From: Rhodococcus sp. SBT000017
Lineage (GTDB): Bacteria > Actinomycetota > Actinomycetes > Mycobacteriales > Mycobacteriaceae
Reading direction: 5' to 3'
DNA: 64,000 nucleotides
Assembly: GCF_003688915.1 (NCBI RefSeq)
Contig: NZ_REFU01000001.1
Span: 558,001-622,000 of the forward strand
The notes below the pieces were generated by a model. The model ran no database searches and was not told the DNA's origin. It was given only the letters and a program-made list of their open reading frames with translations. Each line of letters opens with the position of its first letter. Positions within the stretch are counted from its first letter, which is position 1. A program made the position numbers and the translations under genes. Positions 51,237 through 59,533 of this stretch are shown piece after piece.

Positions 51237-54094
51237 GATCGATCCTTGCTGGTGTCGGACCCTGGGTTGTCCCGGTGGACGAGGTCGAGGAACACGTCTT
51301 CGAGGCGCGTCGACTGCGAGAATCCGCGCACCGAGACCCCTGCGGTGACAAGCTCTCTGATCACGACGGCGGCATCGGCGTCGGTCAGGTCGACGGTCAC
51401 CGTGCCGTCGTCGACGATCACTGCACCGTCGTGGCCGGAGGCACCCAGCACCGACTGCGCGCGGGAGGCGTCGTCGACCCTGATCTCGGTCTGTCCGCCG
51501 GCGGCGGTCAGTTCGCGCACCGTGCCGGAACTGATCACCGATCCGCGATTCATGACGACCACGTGGGTACAGGTCTGCTCCACTTCGGCGAGCAGATGGC
51601 TCGACACCAACACGGTTCGACCGGTCTTCGCGTAGTTGATCAGCACATCGCGCATCGTCCTGATCTGGGGTGGGTCGAGTCCGTTGGTCGGTTCGTCGAG
51701 GACCATCAGATCCGGCAGCCCCAGCATGGCCTGGGCGATCGCCAGCCGCTGCCGCATGCCTTGGCTGTACGACTTGACCTTGCGTTCGATCGCGGTGCCG
51801 AGGTCGGCGATCTCGAGGGCTTCCTCGAGGTGAGCGTCCTCGATCGGGCGACCCGTCGCTTCCCAGTACAGCCGCAGATTCTGCGTTCCGGTCAGGTGCG
51901 GTAGGAATCCGGATCCCTCGACGAACGAGCCCAACCTGGACAGCACCGGGGCTCCGGGCGTCACCTTGTGGCCGAAGACTCGAATGTCGCCACCGGTGGG
52001 TGTGATCAGGCCCATCAACATGCGCAGGGTTGTGGTCTTTCCTGCACCGTTGGGCCCGAGGAGACCCAGAACCTGGCCCTGCTTCACCTCGAAGCTGACG
52101 CCGTCGACGGCGCGGAAGCCATTGGAGTAGGTCTTGGCCAGATCGGTGATCACCAGGGGAGTGTCGATCAGGTCCTCGTCCACTTCGGCTACTGCGCGAC
52201 GTTTGGTCCGCACGACTCCGGCGACGATCGCGCCGGCGACCACGAGCAGGACGACACCGATGCCGATCAGCGGTGCCAACGGAACGGTGCTGTTGGCGCT
52301 CGCCTCAGCGGGGACGGTGGGCAACGCGATGGTGTTGTCGGTCATGGCCACGCTGAACTGTGCCGGTTCGAGAGGAACGGCATAGGCCTGATCGGTGGTG
52401 GAGATGCTCAGTTCGAGCCGATGACCCTGCTGCACGGTGTAGCTGATGCCGGGAAGCGCAACGGTGACGTCGACGGGATCGATGCCCTCGGTATCGGGTA
52501 GGCGAATTGCCGAGACCGCCCCGCCCGGAAGAGTTCTCGTGCCGTTCGGTGCTACGTCGTAGAGCTTCGCGAACAGAACGGCTTGACCGGGTGAGGCCAG
52601 CGACGCCACGCGCAGGTTCACCCTCGGTGCACCGGTGATCGTCACCGACGAATCGACGGGATCGCTGGTGAACGTGGCCGACTGGCCCGGCAGGTCCGCG
52701 GTCAGGGCGGCTCCGGCCCCGGTCGATCCGAGAGTCGAGAGCACCGAGCCCAAACCAGGTATCGACGAGATCGCCGACGGCGACGCTCCGGGCGGACGAA
52801 CGATCGACTGGTTCTCTGCGGTCGGAGCGAACGTCACCGATTCGGTCTCCGTGGGATCGGCTGCGGAGGTCAGTCCCGGGTAGGCGGGAGCCGTCATTCG
52901 GCGGTCACGGTCGCCGCCGCGCTCGTCGGCTGCCCGCTGAGTGGAGTAGACGAACGGCTCGGTGCCGGTGCCGGTGCCGGTCGCGGCGTCGGTGTCACGC
53001 AACGTCGTGTCGAAGAAGTCGGCGATGGCTCGATCGCTCGTGCCGTCCGTTCCGCCTGCGTCGTGGCCGCCGTCGAACCATCGCACGGTGACGTTCCCAC
53101 CGGCCGCGGCGATCTGACGCGCCGTTGCGTCGGCCTGATCCAGACCGAACAGAGTGTCCTGGGTGCCCTGAACCAGCAGAGTCGGTACGGTGATGTTCGA
53201 CGCCACCGCGACCGGCGAGTGGGCAGTCAGCAGATCGAGGAGTTGCTGGCTGGGGATTCCGGTCACCGCGGATTGGGTGTAGGCGTCGCAGAATTCGGGT
53301 GCGAATCGTCCGCAGGCCGAGGTGCTCTCGGCGGTGCTTGGATCGGTGCCTTCGTCGCCGTTTCCGCCGGGCGGTGCACTCGCTGCGCCCACTCCGAAGA
53401 ACACTCCGGCCCAGCCGCGCTTGAGGACACCGGGTCCGCCGTACTCGGCAGCTGCGGGAGTGACGGTGTCGCCGAGGGCTTCTCGGTCTTCGGCGGAGGT
53501 GACGCCGTAGTTGGGGAACAGTGCCTGACCCAGGTCGTTCCAGGTGATCGCTGCGGCTATCGAATCGATCCTGGGGTCGGTCCCGCCTGCGCTCAGTGCC
53601 AGTGCGCCGCCGTAGGATCCGCCGGCGACTCCGACGTGCGGGTCGCCGGGAGCGTCGAGTTCCACCTCCGGTTGTTCGGCGAGCCAGTCGATGAGTCCGC
53701 GTGCGTCGGCGACCTCGCGATCGGGGTCGTTGAGCGAGATCGAACCCGTGCTGTCGCCGAACCCGCGTGCGCTGTAGGCGAGCACGGTGTACCCGCGCGT
53801 CGCGAGGTCACGTGCCTCACCGTCGACCGAGTCCTTGCTGCCGCCGAAGCCGTGGGCGAGCAGCACCGTCGGCGCGGGGGTGACGGCGGGGGCGTAGAGA
53901 CGAGCGTCGATGTCGACGGTGCCCGTCGACCCGGGGTTGTCCGGTAGCGTGATGCGCGCATCACGAGTGGATGTGTCGGCGCTCGAATCCTGGGGGAGGA
54001 AGACGAATGCGAGGGCGGCTACCGCCAGAACCGCAATCACGGCGGCACCGACAGTCATGGCCCGTCTCGACAGTGGCGGGCGGGGAATCGGCAT
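51233..54094 (-). CDS. Fusion of secreted alpha/beta-hydrolase (X-Pro peptidase-like) and ABC ATPase
   Basis: 953 residues from ATG 54,094. Order: membrane anchor (TVGAAVIAVLAVAALAFVFL); alpha/beta-hydrolase (~45-330) with oxyanion region VLLAHGFGGSKDS, nucleophile elbow VGVAGGSYGGALAL and a late His in WFDGGHDAGG; a PepX C-terminal-like beta domain (~430-590); a second membrane segment (PLIGIGVVLLVVAGAIVAGV); then a cytoplasmic ABC domain with GLLGPNGAGKTTTLRMLMG, the signature-like YSQGMRQRLAIAQAMLG and LMVLDEPTNGLDPPQ. The hydrolase would face outside, the ATPase inside. It pairs with the permease downstream. TTG 54,103 is an alternative start. Confidence 0.9.
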   Translation of the reverse strand: MPIPRPPLSRRAMTVGAAVIAVLAVAALAFVFLPQDSSADTSTRDARITLPDNPGSTGTVDIDARLYAPAVTPAPTVLLAHGFGGSKDSVDGEARDLATRGYTVLAYSARGFGDSTGSISLNDPDREVADARGLIDWLAEQPEVELDAPGDPHVGVAGGSYGGALALSAGGTDPRIDSIAAAITWNDLGQALFPNYGVTSAEDREALGDTVTPAAAEYGGPGVLKRGWAGVFFGVGAASAPPGGNGDEGTDPSTAESTSACGRFAPEFCDAYTQSAVTGIPSQQLLDLLTAHSPVAVASNITVPTLLVQGTQDTLFGLDQADATARQIAAAGGNVTVRWFDGGHDAGGTDGTSDRAIADFFDTTLRDTDAATGTGTGTEPFVYSTQRAADERGGDRDRRMTAPAYPGLTSAADPTETESVTFAPTAENQSIVRPPGASPSAISSIPGLGSVLSTLGSTGAGAALTADLPGQSATFTSDPVDSSVTITGAPRVNLRVASLASPGQAVLFAKLYDVAPNGTRTLPGGAVSAIRLPDTEGIDPVDVTVALPGISYTVQQGHRLELSISTTDQAYAVPLEPAQFSVAMTDNTIALPTVPAEASANSTVPLAPLIGIGVVLLVVAGAIVAGVVRTKRRAVAEVDEDLIDTPLVITDLAKTYSNGFRAVDGVSFEVKQGQVLGLLGPNGAGKTTTLRMLMGLITPTGGDIRVFGHKVTPGAPVLSRLGSFVEGSGFLPHLTGTQNLRLYWEATGRPIEDAHLEEALEIADLGTAIERKVKSYSQGMRQRLAIAQAMLGLPDLMVLDEPTNGLDPPQIRTMRDVLINYAKTGRTVLVSSHLLAEVEQTCTHVVVMNRGSVISSGTVRELTAAGGQTEIRVDDASRAQSVLGASGHDGAVIVDDGTVTVDLTDADAAVVIRELVTAGVSVRGFSQSTRLEDVFLDLVHRDNPGSDTSKDRS

Positions 54095-54276
54095 GGAAAC
54101 CAATGTATGTGAGTGGCGCGGATCGTGTTGTTCCCCAAGTTCACGTGCCGATCGGCCGGTTCCGGCTAATGTCAGCGAATCAGTCCCCGGACCACGTCTT
54201 TCGGTCCTGTGACTTGCACCAATCGAGTTCGACCAGAAGTGTCACATCTGTGTGTGACCGACAAATGGAGGAATGA

Positions 54277-54729
54277 ATGAGCGCCTACCGCACCGTCGTC
54301 GTCGGGACCGATGGCTCCGAATCGTCACTGCGGGCAGTGGAGAAGGCCGCGGCTCTGGCGGGAGACGCCGATGCCACCCTGGTGATCGCCTGCGCGTACT
54401 ACCCGGCCGATCCGAAGGACACGTCCGCTGCCGCCGACGCATTGCGCGAGGACGCCTACCAGATCACCGGATCGGCACCGACGCGTGAGATTCTGCGCAC
54501 GGCGCGCGAGCACGCCACCAAGGCCGGTGCGAAGAACATCGAGGAGAAGGCGATCGTCGGTGCTCCCGTCGAGTCGCTGCTGGCACTCGTGGACGAGGTG
54601 AAGGGCGACCTGCTCGTCGTCGGCAACCGCGGCCTGAACTCGTTGACGGGCCGCCTGTTGGGATCGGTCCCGTCGGACGCCGCTCGCAAGTCCACGTGCG
54701 ATGTTCTGATCGTGCACACCGTCCGCTGA
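54277..54729 (+). CDS. Universal stress protein
   Basis: 150 residues, single UspA domain with ATP-binding residues VVVGTDGSESSLRAVEKAA and the C-terminal VVGNRGLNSLTGRLLGSVPS loop (G-2x-G-9x-G-S/T type), ending DVLIVHTVR. It resembles mycobacterial Rv1636 and occupies the same region. GGAGG lies five bases upstream of the ATG. It ends at a large bidirectional hairpin. Confidence 0.93.
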   Translation: MSAYRTVVVGTDGSESSLRAVEKAAALAGDADATLVIACAYYPADPKDTSAAADALREDAYQITGSAPTREILRTAREHATKAGAKNIEEKAIVGAPVESLLALVDEVKGDLLVVGNRGLNSLTGRLLGSVPSDAARKSTCDVLIVHTVR

Positions 54730-54737
54730 TCTCACCC

Positions 54738-54790
54738 CGTACACACCAACGGCCCGCTCCTCGAAGGGGAGCGGGCCGTCGGTGTGTACG
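54738..54790. terminator. Large bidirectional terminator
   Basis: 23-position stem with one mismatch: CGTACACACC-A-ACGGCCCGCTCC paired with GGAGCGGGCCGT-C-GGTGTGTACG, 7-nt loop, between convergent universal-stress-protein and helicase genes. Confidence 0.85.
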
Positions 54791-54795
54791 GTGCT

Positions 54796-57117
54796 CTAGG
54801 CTTCCGGCTCGAACGGTTGCAGCGCCGAGAGTTCACCCGGCAGTGCGTCCACGTGCACCACGCCGAGTCGTTGCGTCGCTCGGGTGAGCGCCACGTACAG
54901 ATCGTTCATGCCCTTGATCGACTCGGCCACGATGGCACCTGGTTCGACGATCAGCACCGAGTCGAACTCGAGTCCCTTGGCATCCTTGACCGTCGATACG
55001 GTGACCAGTTCCGATGCCAGATGGCGGAATCGGTCGACGTGGCCTGCGGGAACCAGCACGGCGCTCAGGCCAGGGCGCGGGTGATCGGCCACACGCTTCT
55101 CCACCGCAGTGACCAGATCGGCCGCTGCCACTCGTTGGGCCCACGGCCTGGCTCCGGTGCTGCGGATGGATCGCGGCTCGGACTGCTCGGGATCGATGGC
55201 AGCCAACACATCGTGTGCCACGGCCATGATCTCGGACGGTGTTCGGTAGTTCACCGTCAGTTCGGTTCGCTTCCAGCGCTTGGCCACATACGGTTCGAGA
55301 ACCGAACCCCACGACGAGGTTCCGGCGGGATCGCCGGTCTGCGCCGTATCGCCCACCAGTGTCATCCACCGATTCGGTATGCGCCGCATCACCATTCGCC
55401 ACGCCATCGCAGAGAGTTCCTGCGCCTCGTCGACGATCACGTGCCCGTAGGTCCACGTTCGGTCACCGGCGGCCCGTTCGGCCGTGGTCAATCGCTGACC
55501 CGAATTCTGCCGTCGCGCAAGCTGATCGGCATCGATGAGGTCGTAGGCCATCAGAATCTCCGGATCGAGTTCGTCCTCGAGGTCCTGAGGTGCCGAACCG
55601 GTCAGGATGTCCAACGCGCCCTGGGCATCGGCGATCTGACCGCGCCACTGACGTTGTGCCTGTTCACGTTCGGCTGCGTCGTCGACGCCGAGCAGCTCGG
55701 CGAGTTCGTCGAGCAGGGGAGCGTCGGCCGACGAGAAGCCGTGGCCCCGACGAACGAGAGACTCACGCTCCAACTCATCGAGTGCCGGCGCCGCCGAGGC
55801 GATCTTCTCGGGCGATGCGAAGAGGTCGCGGAGAACCTGCTGGGGAGACAGATCCGGCCACAGTTCGTCGACAGCGGCCATGACGTCCTGATCCTCGCGC
55901 ATCTCGTCGCGCATGTCCGCGATGTCGTCGGCGCTGAGCAGGCTGGACCCGTCGACGAGGTTCTGTCCGAGTTTCGCCGCCAACTGATTGGCCAACTGGT
56001 CGATGACCGAGGACACGAACAGGGGCCGAGCCAGGTTGTGTGGTCGCCGGGACGAGCGGGCGCGACCGCGAGCCCTGGTCACGATCTTGCGGTCGAGCGT
56101 GATGTCGTAGGTGTCGAACTTCAGTCGACGGGGCTGCGCGGGGACTTCCTGACGGTCGCGTACCGCTTGGGTCAGCACCTCGACCATCGACAGTCTGCCC
56201 TTGACCTCGGTCGCCACGGCCGAGTCCTCGCGTTGTGCGCGGACTCCCGGATAGAGATCGCCGATCGTGGACAGCAGTACACCCGTCTCGCCGAGTGACG
56301 GCAGCACCTGCCCGATGTAGTCGAGGAACGTGGCGTTGGGTCCGATGATGAGGACACCGCTCTTACCGAGCTGCTGGCGGTAGGTGTAGAGCAGGTAGGC
56401 GGCGCGGTGCAGCGCGACGGCCGTCTTGCCGGTGCCCGGTCCGCCCTGAACCACCAACACACTGCGATGCTGCGATCGGATGATCGCGTCCTGCTCGCTC
56501 TGAATCGTCTCGACGATGTCGTTCATCTGGCCGGTACGTGCGGCGTCGAGTGCCGAGAGCAGCGCACCTTCGCTCGCGACACCGCCCGCCACGGCGGCAT
56601 CGCTCGACGATCGGGCAGAGTTCAGGTCGAGGAATTCGTCGGCGATCGACGTCACTCGACGACCGCGGGTGCGAATGTGCCTGCGCCGCAACACGTTTTC
56701 GGGTGCAGCGGGAGTCGCCAGGTAGAACGGCCGGGCCATCGGTGCTCGCCAGTCCAACAGCAGCGTCTCGTAGTCGTTCTTGTCGTCGAGAATTCCCACG
56801 CGACCGATGTAGCGCTCGGGCCGGTCGTCGACCTTGGGGTCGAGGGAATCGGGATCGAGGTCGATGCGTCCGAAACACAGTCCGTTCTCGGCGGCGTCGT
56901 ACTTGGCGATGTCCTCGGTGTACATCTGGTTGAACGATTCGCGTTCGCTACGGGCCTGCGGGGTGCCGCCGGTCTCCAACAGCACCGCGCGCAATCGGTT
57001 CGCGGCGTACTCGCGCAGTGCGTCGAGCTGGGTGTACAGCCGCGTCAGGTGCGCCTGCTCGATGTCTTCTTCGATCGGCACATCGGAGTTTCTCGATGTG
57101 TGGCCGTCGTCCGGCAA
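54796..57117 (-). CDS. HelD/HelR-type superfamily 1 helicase-like protein
   Basis: 773 residues. N-terminal coiled-coil (IEEDIEQAHLTRLYTQLDAL), ATPase domain 1A with Walker A VVQGGPGTGKTAVALHRAAY, DEAQELSAMAWRMVMRR and VGDTAQTGDPAG, and a 2A domain ending TVSTVKDAKGLEFDSVLIV and MNDLYVALTRATQRLGVVH. This is the actinobacterial HelD class that removes RNA polymerase from DNA; the related HelR proteins protect polymerase from rifamycins. The TTG at 57,117 has AGGAG five bases upstream, which supports this rare start. Whether this copy gives rifamycin tolerance is not visible from sequence. Confidence 0.88.
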   Translation of the reverse strand: MPDDGHTSRNSDVPIEEDIEQAHLTRLYTQLDALREYAANRLRAVLLETGGTPQARSERESFNQMYTEDIAKYDAAENGLCFGRIDLDPDSLDPKVDDRPERYIGRVGILDDKNDYETLLLDWRAPMARPFYLATPAAPENVLRRRHIRTRGRRVTSIADEFLDLNSARSSSDAAVAGGVASEGALLSALDAARTGQMNDIVETIQSEQDAIIRSQHRSVLVVQGGPGTGKTAVALHRAAYLLYTYRQQLGKSGVLIIGPNATFLDYIGQVLPSLGETGVLLSTIGDLYPGVRAQREDSAVATEVKGRLSMVEVLTQAVRDRQEVPAQPRRLKFDTYDITLDRKIVTRARGRARSSRRPHNLARPLFVSSVIDQLANQLAAKLGQNLVDGSSLLSADDIADMRDEMREDQDVMAAVDELWPDLSPQQVLRDLFASPEKIASAAPALDELERESLVRRGHGFSSADAPLLDELAELLGVDDAAEREQAQRQWRGQIADAQGALDILTGSAPQDLEDELDPEILMAYDLIDADQLARRQNSGQRLTTAERAAGDRTWTYGHVIVDEAQELSAMAWRMVMRRIPNRWMTLVGDTAQTGDPAGTSSWGSVLEPYVAKRWKRTELTVNYRTPSEIMAVAHDVLAAIDPEQSEPRSIRSTGARPWAQRVAAADLVTAVEKRVADHPRPGLSAVLVPAGHVDRFRHLASELVTVSTVKDAKGLEFDSVLIVEPGAIVAESIKGMNDLYVALTRATQRLGVVHVDALPGELSALQPFEPEA

Positions 57118-57190
57118 AGGGTCTCCTCGGGAGTTCGGCCGAGGCGAAGATATCGCCTCGAAATCAGCCAGAGCAGTCTACGTCGCACAA

Positions 57191-57229
57191 CGGCCCTGCC
57201 GCAGAACCGCTGGTTCCGGGGCAGGGCCG
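57191..57229 (-). terminator. Terminator of the DoxX-repeat gene
   Basis: CGGCCCTGCC / GGCAGGGCCG outer stem with nested GAACC/GGTTC, located 28 bp beyond the minus-strand stop at 57,257. Confidence 0.7.
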
Positions 57230-57256
57230 CGTCTGTTGCTGTGTTCTCGGCGAGAA

Positions 57257-58447
57257 CTACTTCGCGTACTGCTGCAGCTTCTTGTCCAAGTTCTTCTGAG
57301 CCTTGGCAACTCGCTTCTCGAGCTTGGCGCGAGCCTGCTCGGTCACCTTCTCGAGTTCCTTGCTCTGCTTCTCCGCACGCTTGCGGGCCCGCTTGCTCAG
57401 CGTCTCCACACGATCGGACGCCAGATCGGCCCAGGTGACTCCGCGCTTCTGCGCTTCGTCGGCCAAGACCGAACCCCTCTCGGCAGCCAGATCGGCGAGC
57501 TTGGACGCGCGCTTCTGGGCCACGTCGGTCAATTCGTGGCGACGATCAGCGGCAACGTCGACGAGCTTGGATCCGCGCTTCTGCGCGATCTCGGCCAGGT
57601 CGGTTCCGCGGTGCGCAGCCTTGTCGGCGAGCTTGGAGCCGCGCTTCTGCGCCTCTTCGGCCAAGTCGCTACCGCGGTCGGCGGCGAGTTCGGCGAGCTT
57701 CGATCCACGCTTCTGTGCTTCCTCGGCGAGGACGGAACCCTTGTCGGCGGCCACGTGAGCCCAGCGGTTCAGTGCCGGCTGAGCGACCTCGGCCAGCTCC
57801 GAGCCCTTGTCGGTGGCGATGTCGGCGAGCTTGGCCAACTTGGGCTGGGCGGCGTCGGCGAACTTGGCCAGCTTCGGCTGTGCCGCCTCGGCGAGATCGG
57901 CGCTGCGGCTCGCGGCGACGGCTGCGATTTCCTTGACCCGCTCACCGGTCTCGTGGGTGGAGTGACCCGGCAGTGCCGAGACGACGCTCTCCTGAGCGCG
58001 GCGTGCTGCGCGCTTGCTACGCCATGCGACCGACGGCTTGCCCTCGGTGTCGACGGCCGCGATGAGCAGTCCGCCGAGCAGGCTCAGGTTCTTGAAGAAG
58101 TGGATACGCTGCGCAGCCTTTGCCTCCGGGTCCGTCTCGTTCCAGAAGGCGTGCCCGGCGAGTGTCGTCGGTACGAGACTTCCGGCGAGAGCGAGCGAGG
58201 CGATGCGCGGTGCCTTGCCGGTGGCCAGCAGAATGCCGCCGGCGACCTGGATTCCGCCATTGATACGGACCAACGTCTCCGGGTCGCTCGGCACGTTCGC
58301 GGTGACGTCGTTGGGGAGGACGTCCTTGCCCTGCTCGATCAGCGGAGTGGCGACCTGCGCCTTGCCGGTGGGATTACGGAGTGCGTCGACGCCCCCTGCG
58401 ATGAAAATCGTAGACATCAGCGGACGGGCGATACGGCGGACCAGCAT
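57257..58447 (-). CDS. DoxX-family membrane protein with long C-terminal 11-residue repeats
   Basis: 396 residues. The first ~150 are a DoxX domain with four hydrophobic helices (ARPLMSTIFIAGGVDALRNP; INGGIQVAGGILLATG; LSLLGGLLIAAVD). Residues ~185-365 are tandem 11-mers, usually paired as 22-residue units such as GSKLAELAADR + GSDLAEEAQKR, giving a long amphipathic helix like those of apolipoprotein or LEA proteins. The end is Lys/Arg-rich. The tail would lie on the cytoplasmic membrane face. Such repeats vary easily in copy number. Function unknown. Confidence 0.85.
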   Translation of the reverse strand: MLVRRIARPLMSTIFIAGGVDALRNPTGKAQVATPLIEQGKDVLPNDVTANVPSDPETLVRINGGIQVAGGILLATGKAPRIASLALAGSLVPTTLAGHAFWNETDPEAKAAQRIHFFKNLSLLGGLLIAAVDTEGKPSVAWRSKRAARRAQESVVSALPGHSTHETGERVKEIAAVAASRSADLAEAAQPKLAKFADAAQPKLAKLADIATDKGSELAEVAQPALNRWAHVAADKGSVLAEEAQKRGSKLAELAADRGSDLAEEAQKRGSKLADKAAHRGTDLAEIAQKRGSKLVDVAADRRHELTDVAQKRASKLADLAAERGSVLADEAQKRGVTWADLASDRVETLSKRARKRAEKQSKELEKVTEQARAKLEKRVAKAQKNLDKKLQQYAK

Positions 58448-58584
58448 TGACAGCCTCCTGCGTAGTTTCTCGTGTCATCGGCGGTGGAACCAGGGACGGC
58501 ACGGCGGTCCGAAAACCTACCGCTGTGCGTCCTTTTGTCACACTATTCATACCCCGTGGTTCACGGTCTCAAGCACGCCGATCG

Positions 58585-59274
58585 TCACCAGCCGCGTGTG
58601 CGCCATTCGTCCAGGTGAGGGCGCTCGGCACCGAGCGTCGTGTCCTTTCCGTGGCCCGGGTAGACGACGGTCTCGTCGTCGAAGCGGTCGAACAATTTCG
58701 CCGTCACGTCGTCGAGCAGATGGGCGAAATCCTCCGGGCTGCCCGTCTTGCCGACGCCACCGGGAAAGAGTGAATCTCCGGTGAAGAGGTGGGTGCGCGC
58801 GCCGTCGGAATCGGTCAGTGCGAGGGCGATGGAACCGGGGGTGTGTCCGGTCAGGTGCACCACATCGAACGTGAGCTCGCCCACCGACACGGTGTCCCGA
58901 TCGGCCAGCAGGCGGTCCGGAGCCACCGGTAGGGGGCCGGCATCGAGTTCGTGGGCTGCGGTCGGCGAGTCCGTACCGCCGGCGATGTCTGCCAGCGCCT
59001 GCCAGTGGTCGGCGTGCTGGTGAGTCGTCACGATGAGTGAGAGTGTCGGCGCATTCTCGTCGATGAGCAACGAGATACGGTCGGCCTCGTTGGCGGCGTC
59101 GATCAGCAGCGAGTGACCTGTTGCGGAACAGACGACAAGGTAGGTGTTGTTGTCCATGGGGCCGACCGACATCTTCGTGATCGTCGCTCCGGGAATCGTT
59201 CGCCGCTGCGGCTGCGAACCCTGGGAGAGGACGCCGGTGTAATTGTCATCGATGACCATGAGGTGCTCGTCCAT
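58585..59274 (-). CDS. Metallo-beta-lactamase-fold hydrolase (glyoxalase II-like)
   Basis: 229 residues from ATG 59,274 (MDEHLMVIDDNYTGVLSQGS). Zinc-binding motif THQHADHW, second His in VVHLTGHTPGSIAL, then TGDSLFPGGVGKTG and YPGHGKDTTLG. The THxHADH...GHT...GD...GHG pattern fits the glyoxalase II/Rv1637c-like group. Start alternatives are 59,259 and an upstream codon at 59,388; the chosen one opens at the first conserved-looking segment. It is divergent from uvrA, with a 259-bp intergenic region holding no further gene. Confidence 0.88.
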   Translation of the reverse strand: MDEHLMVIDDNYTGVLSQGSQPQRRTIPGATITKMSVGPMDNNTYLVVCSATGHSLLIDAANEADRISLLIDENAPTLSLIVTTHQHADHWQALADIAGGTDSPTAAHELDAGPLPVAPDRLLADRDTVSVGELTFDVVHLTGHTPGSIALALTDSDGARTHLFTGDSLFPGGVGKTGSPEDFAHLLDDVTAKLFDRFDDETVVYPGHGKDTTLGAERPHLDEWRTRGW

Positions 59275-59533
59275 TTCGAGGACGCTACCGTCGTCGACGG
59301 CACGATGGGCGTCGGGGTCGCGCACGTGGAAAAGTCTGTCGGTGCCTGGATCTACCATTGCTACTGCGTGAGGTTCGTCCCTCACCACAACAGGTTTTCG
59401 ACGTGGGGTCCACGGTTACACGACGGTGACCGGTGCGTCGGCATCACACGTCATCACGCGACTCGAAGGTCGTGCAGTGCTGCGCCCCGCAGCAACTCGG
59501 CTGGACGTGCTCGTTCGGAAAGAAGGGAACACA

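Noticed and set aside
59275..59388. Longer N-terminus for the metallo-beta-lactamase-fold protein
   Set aside because: The added residues look non-coding and have no ribosome site, though the start remains uncertain.
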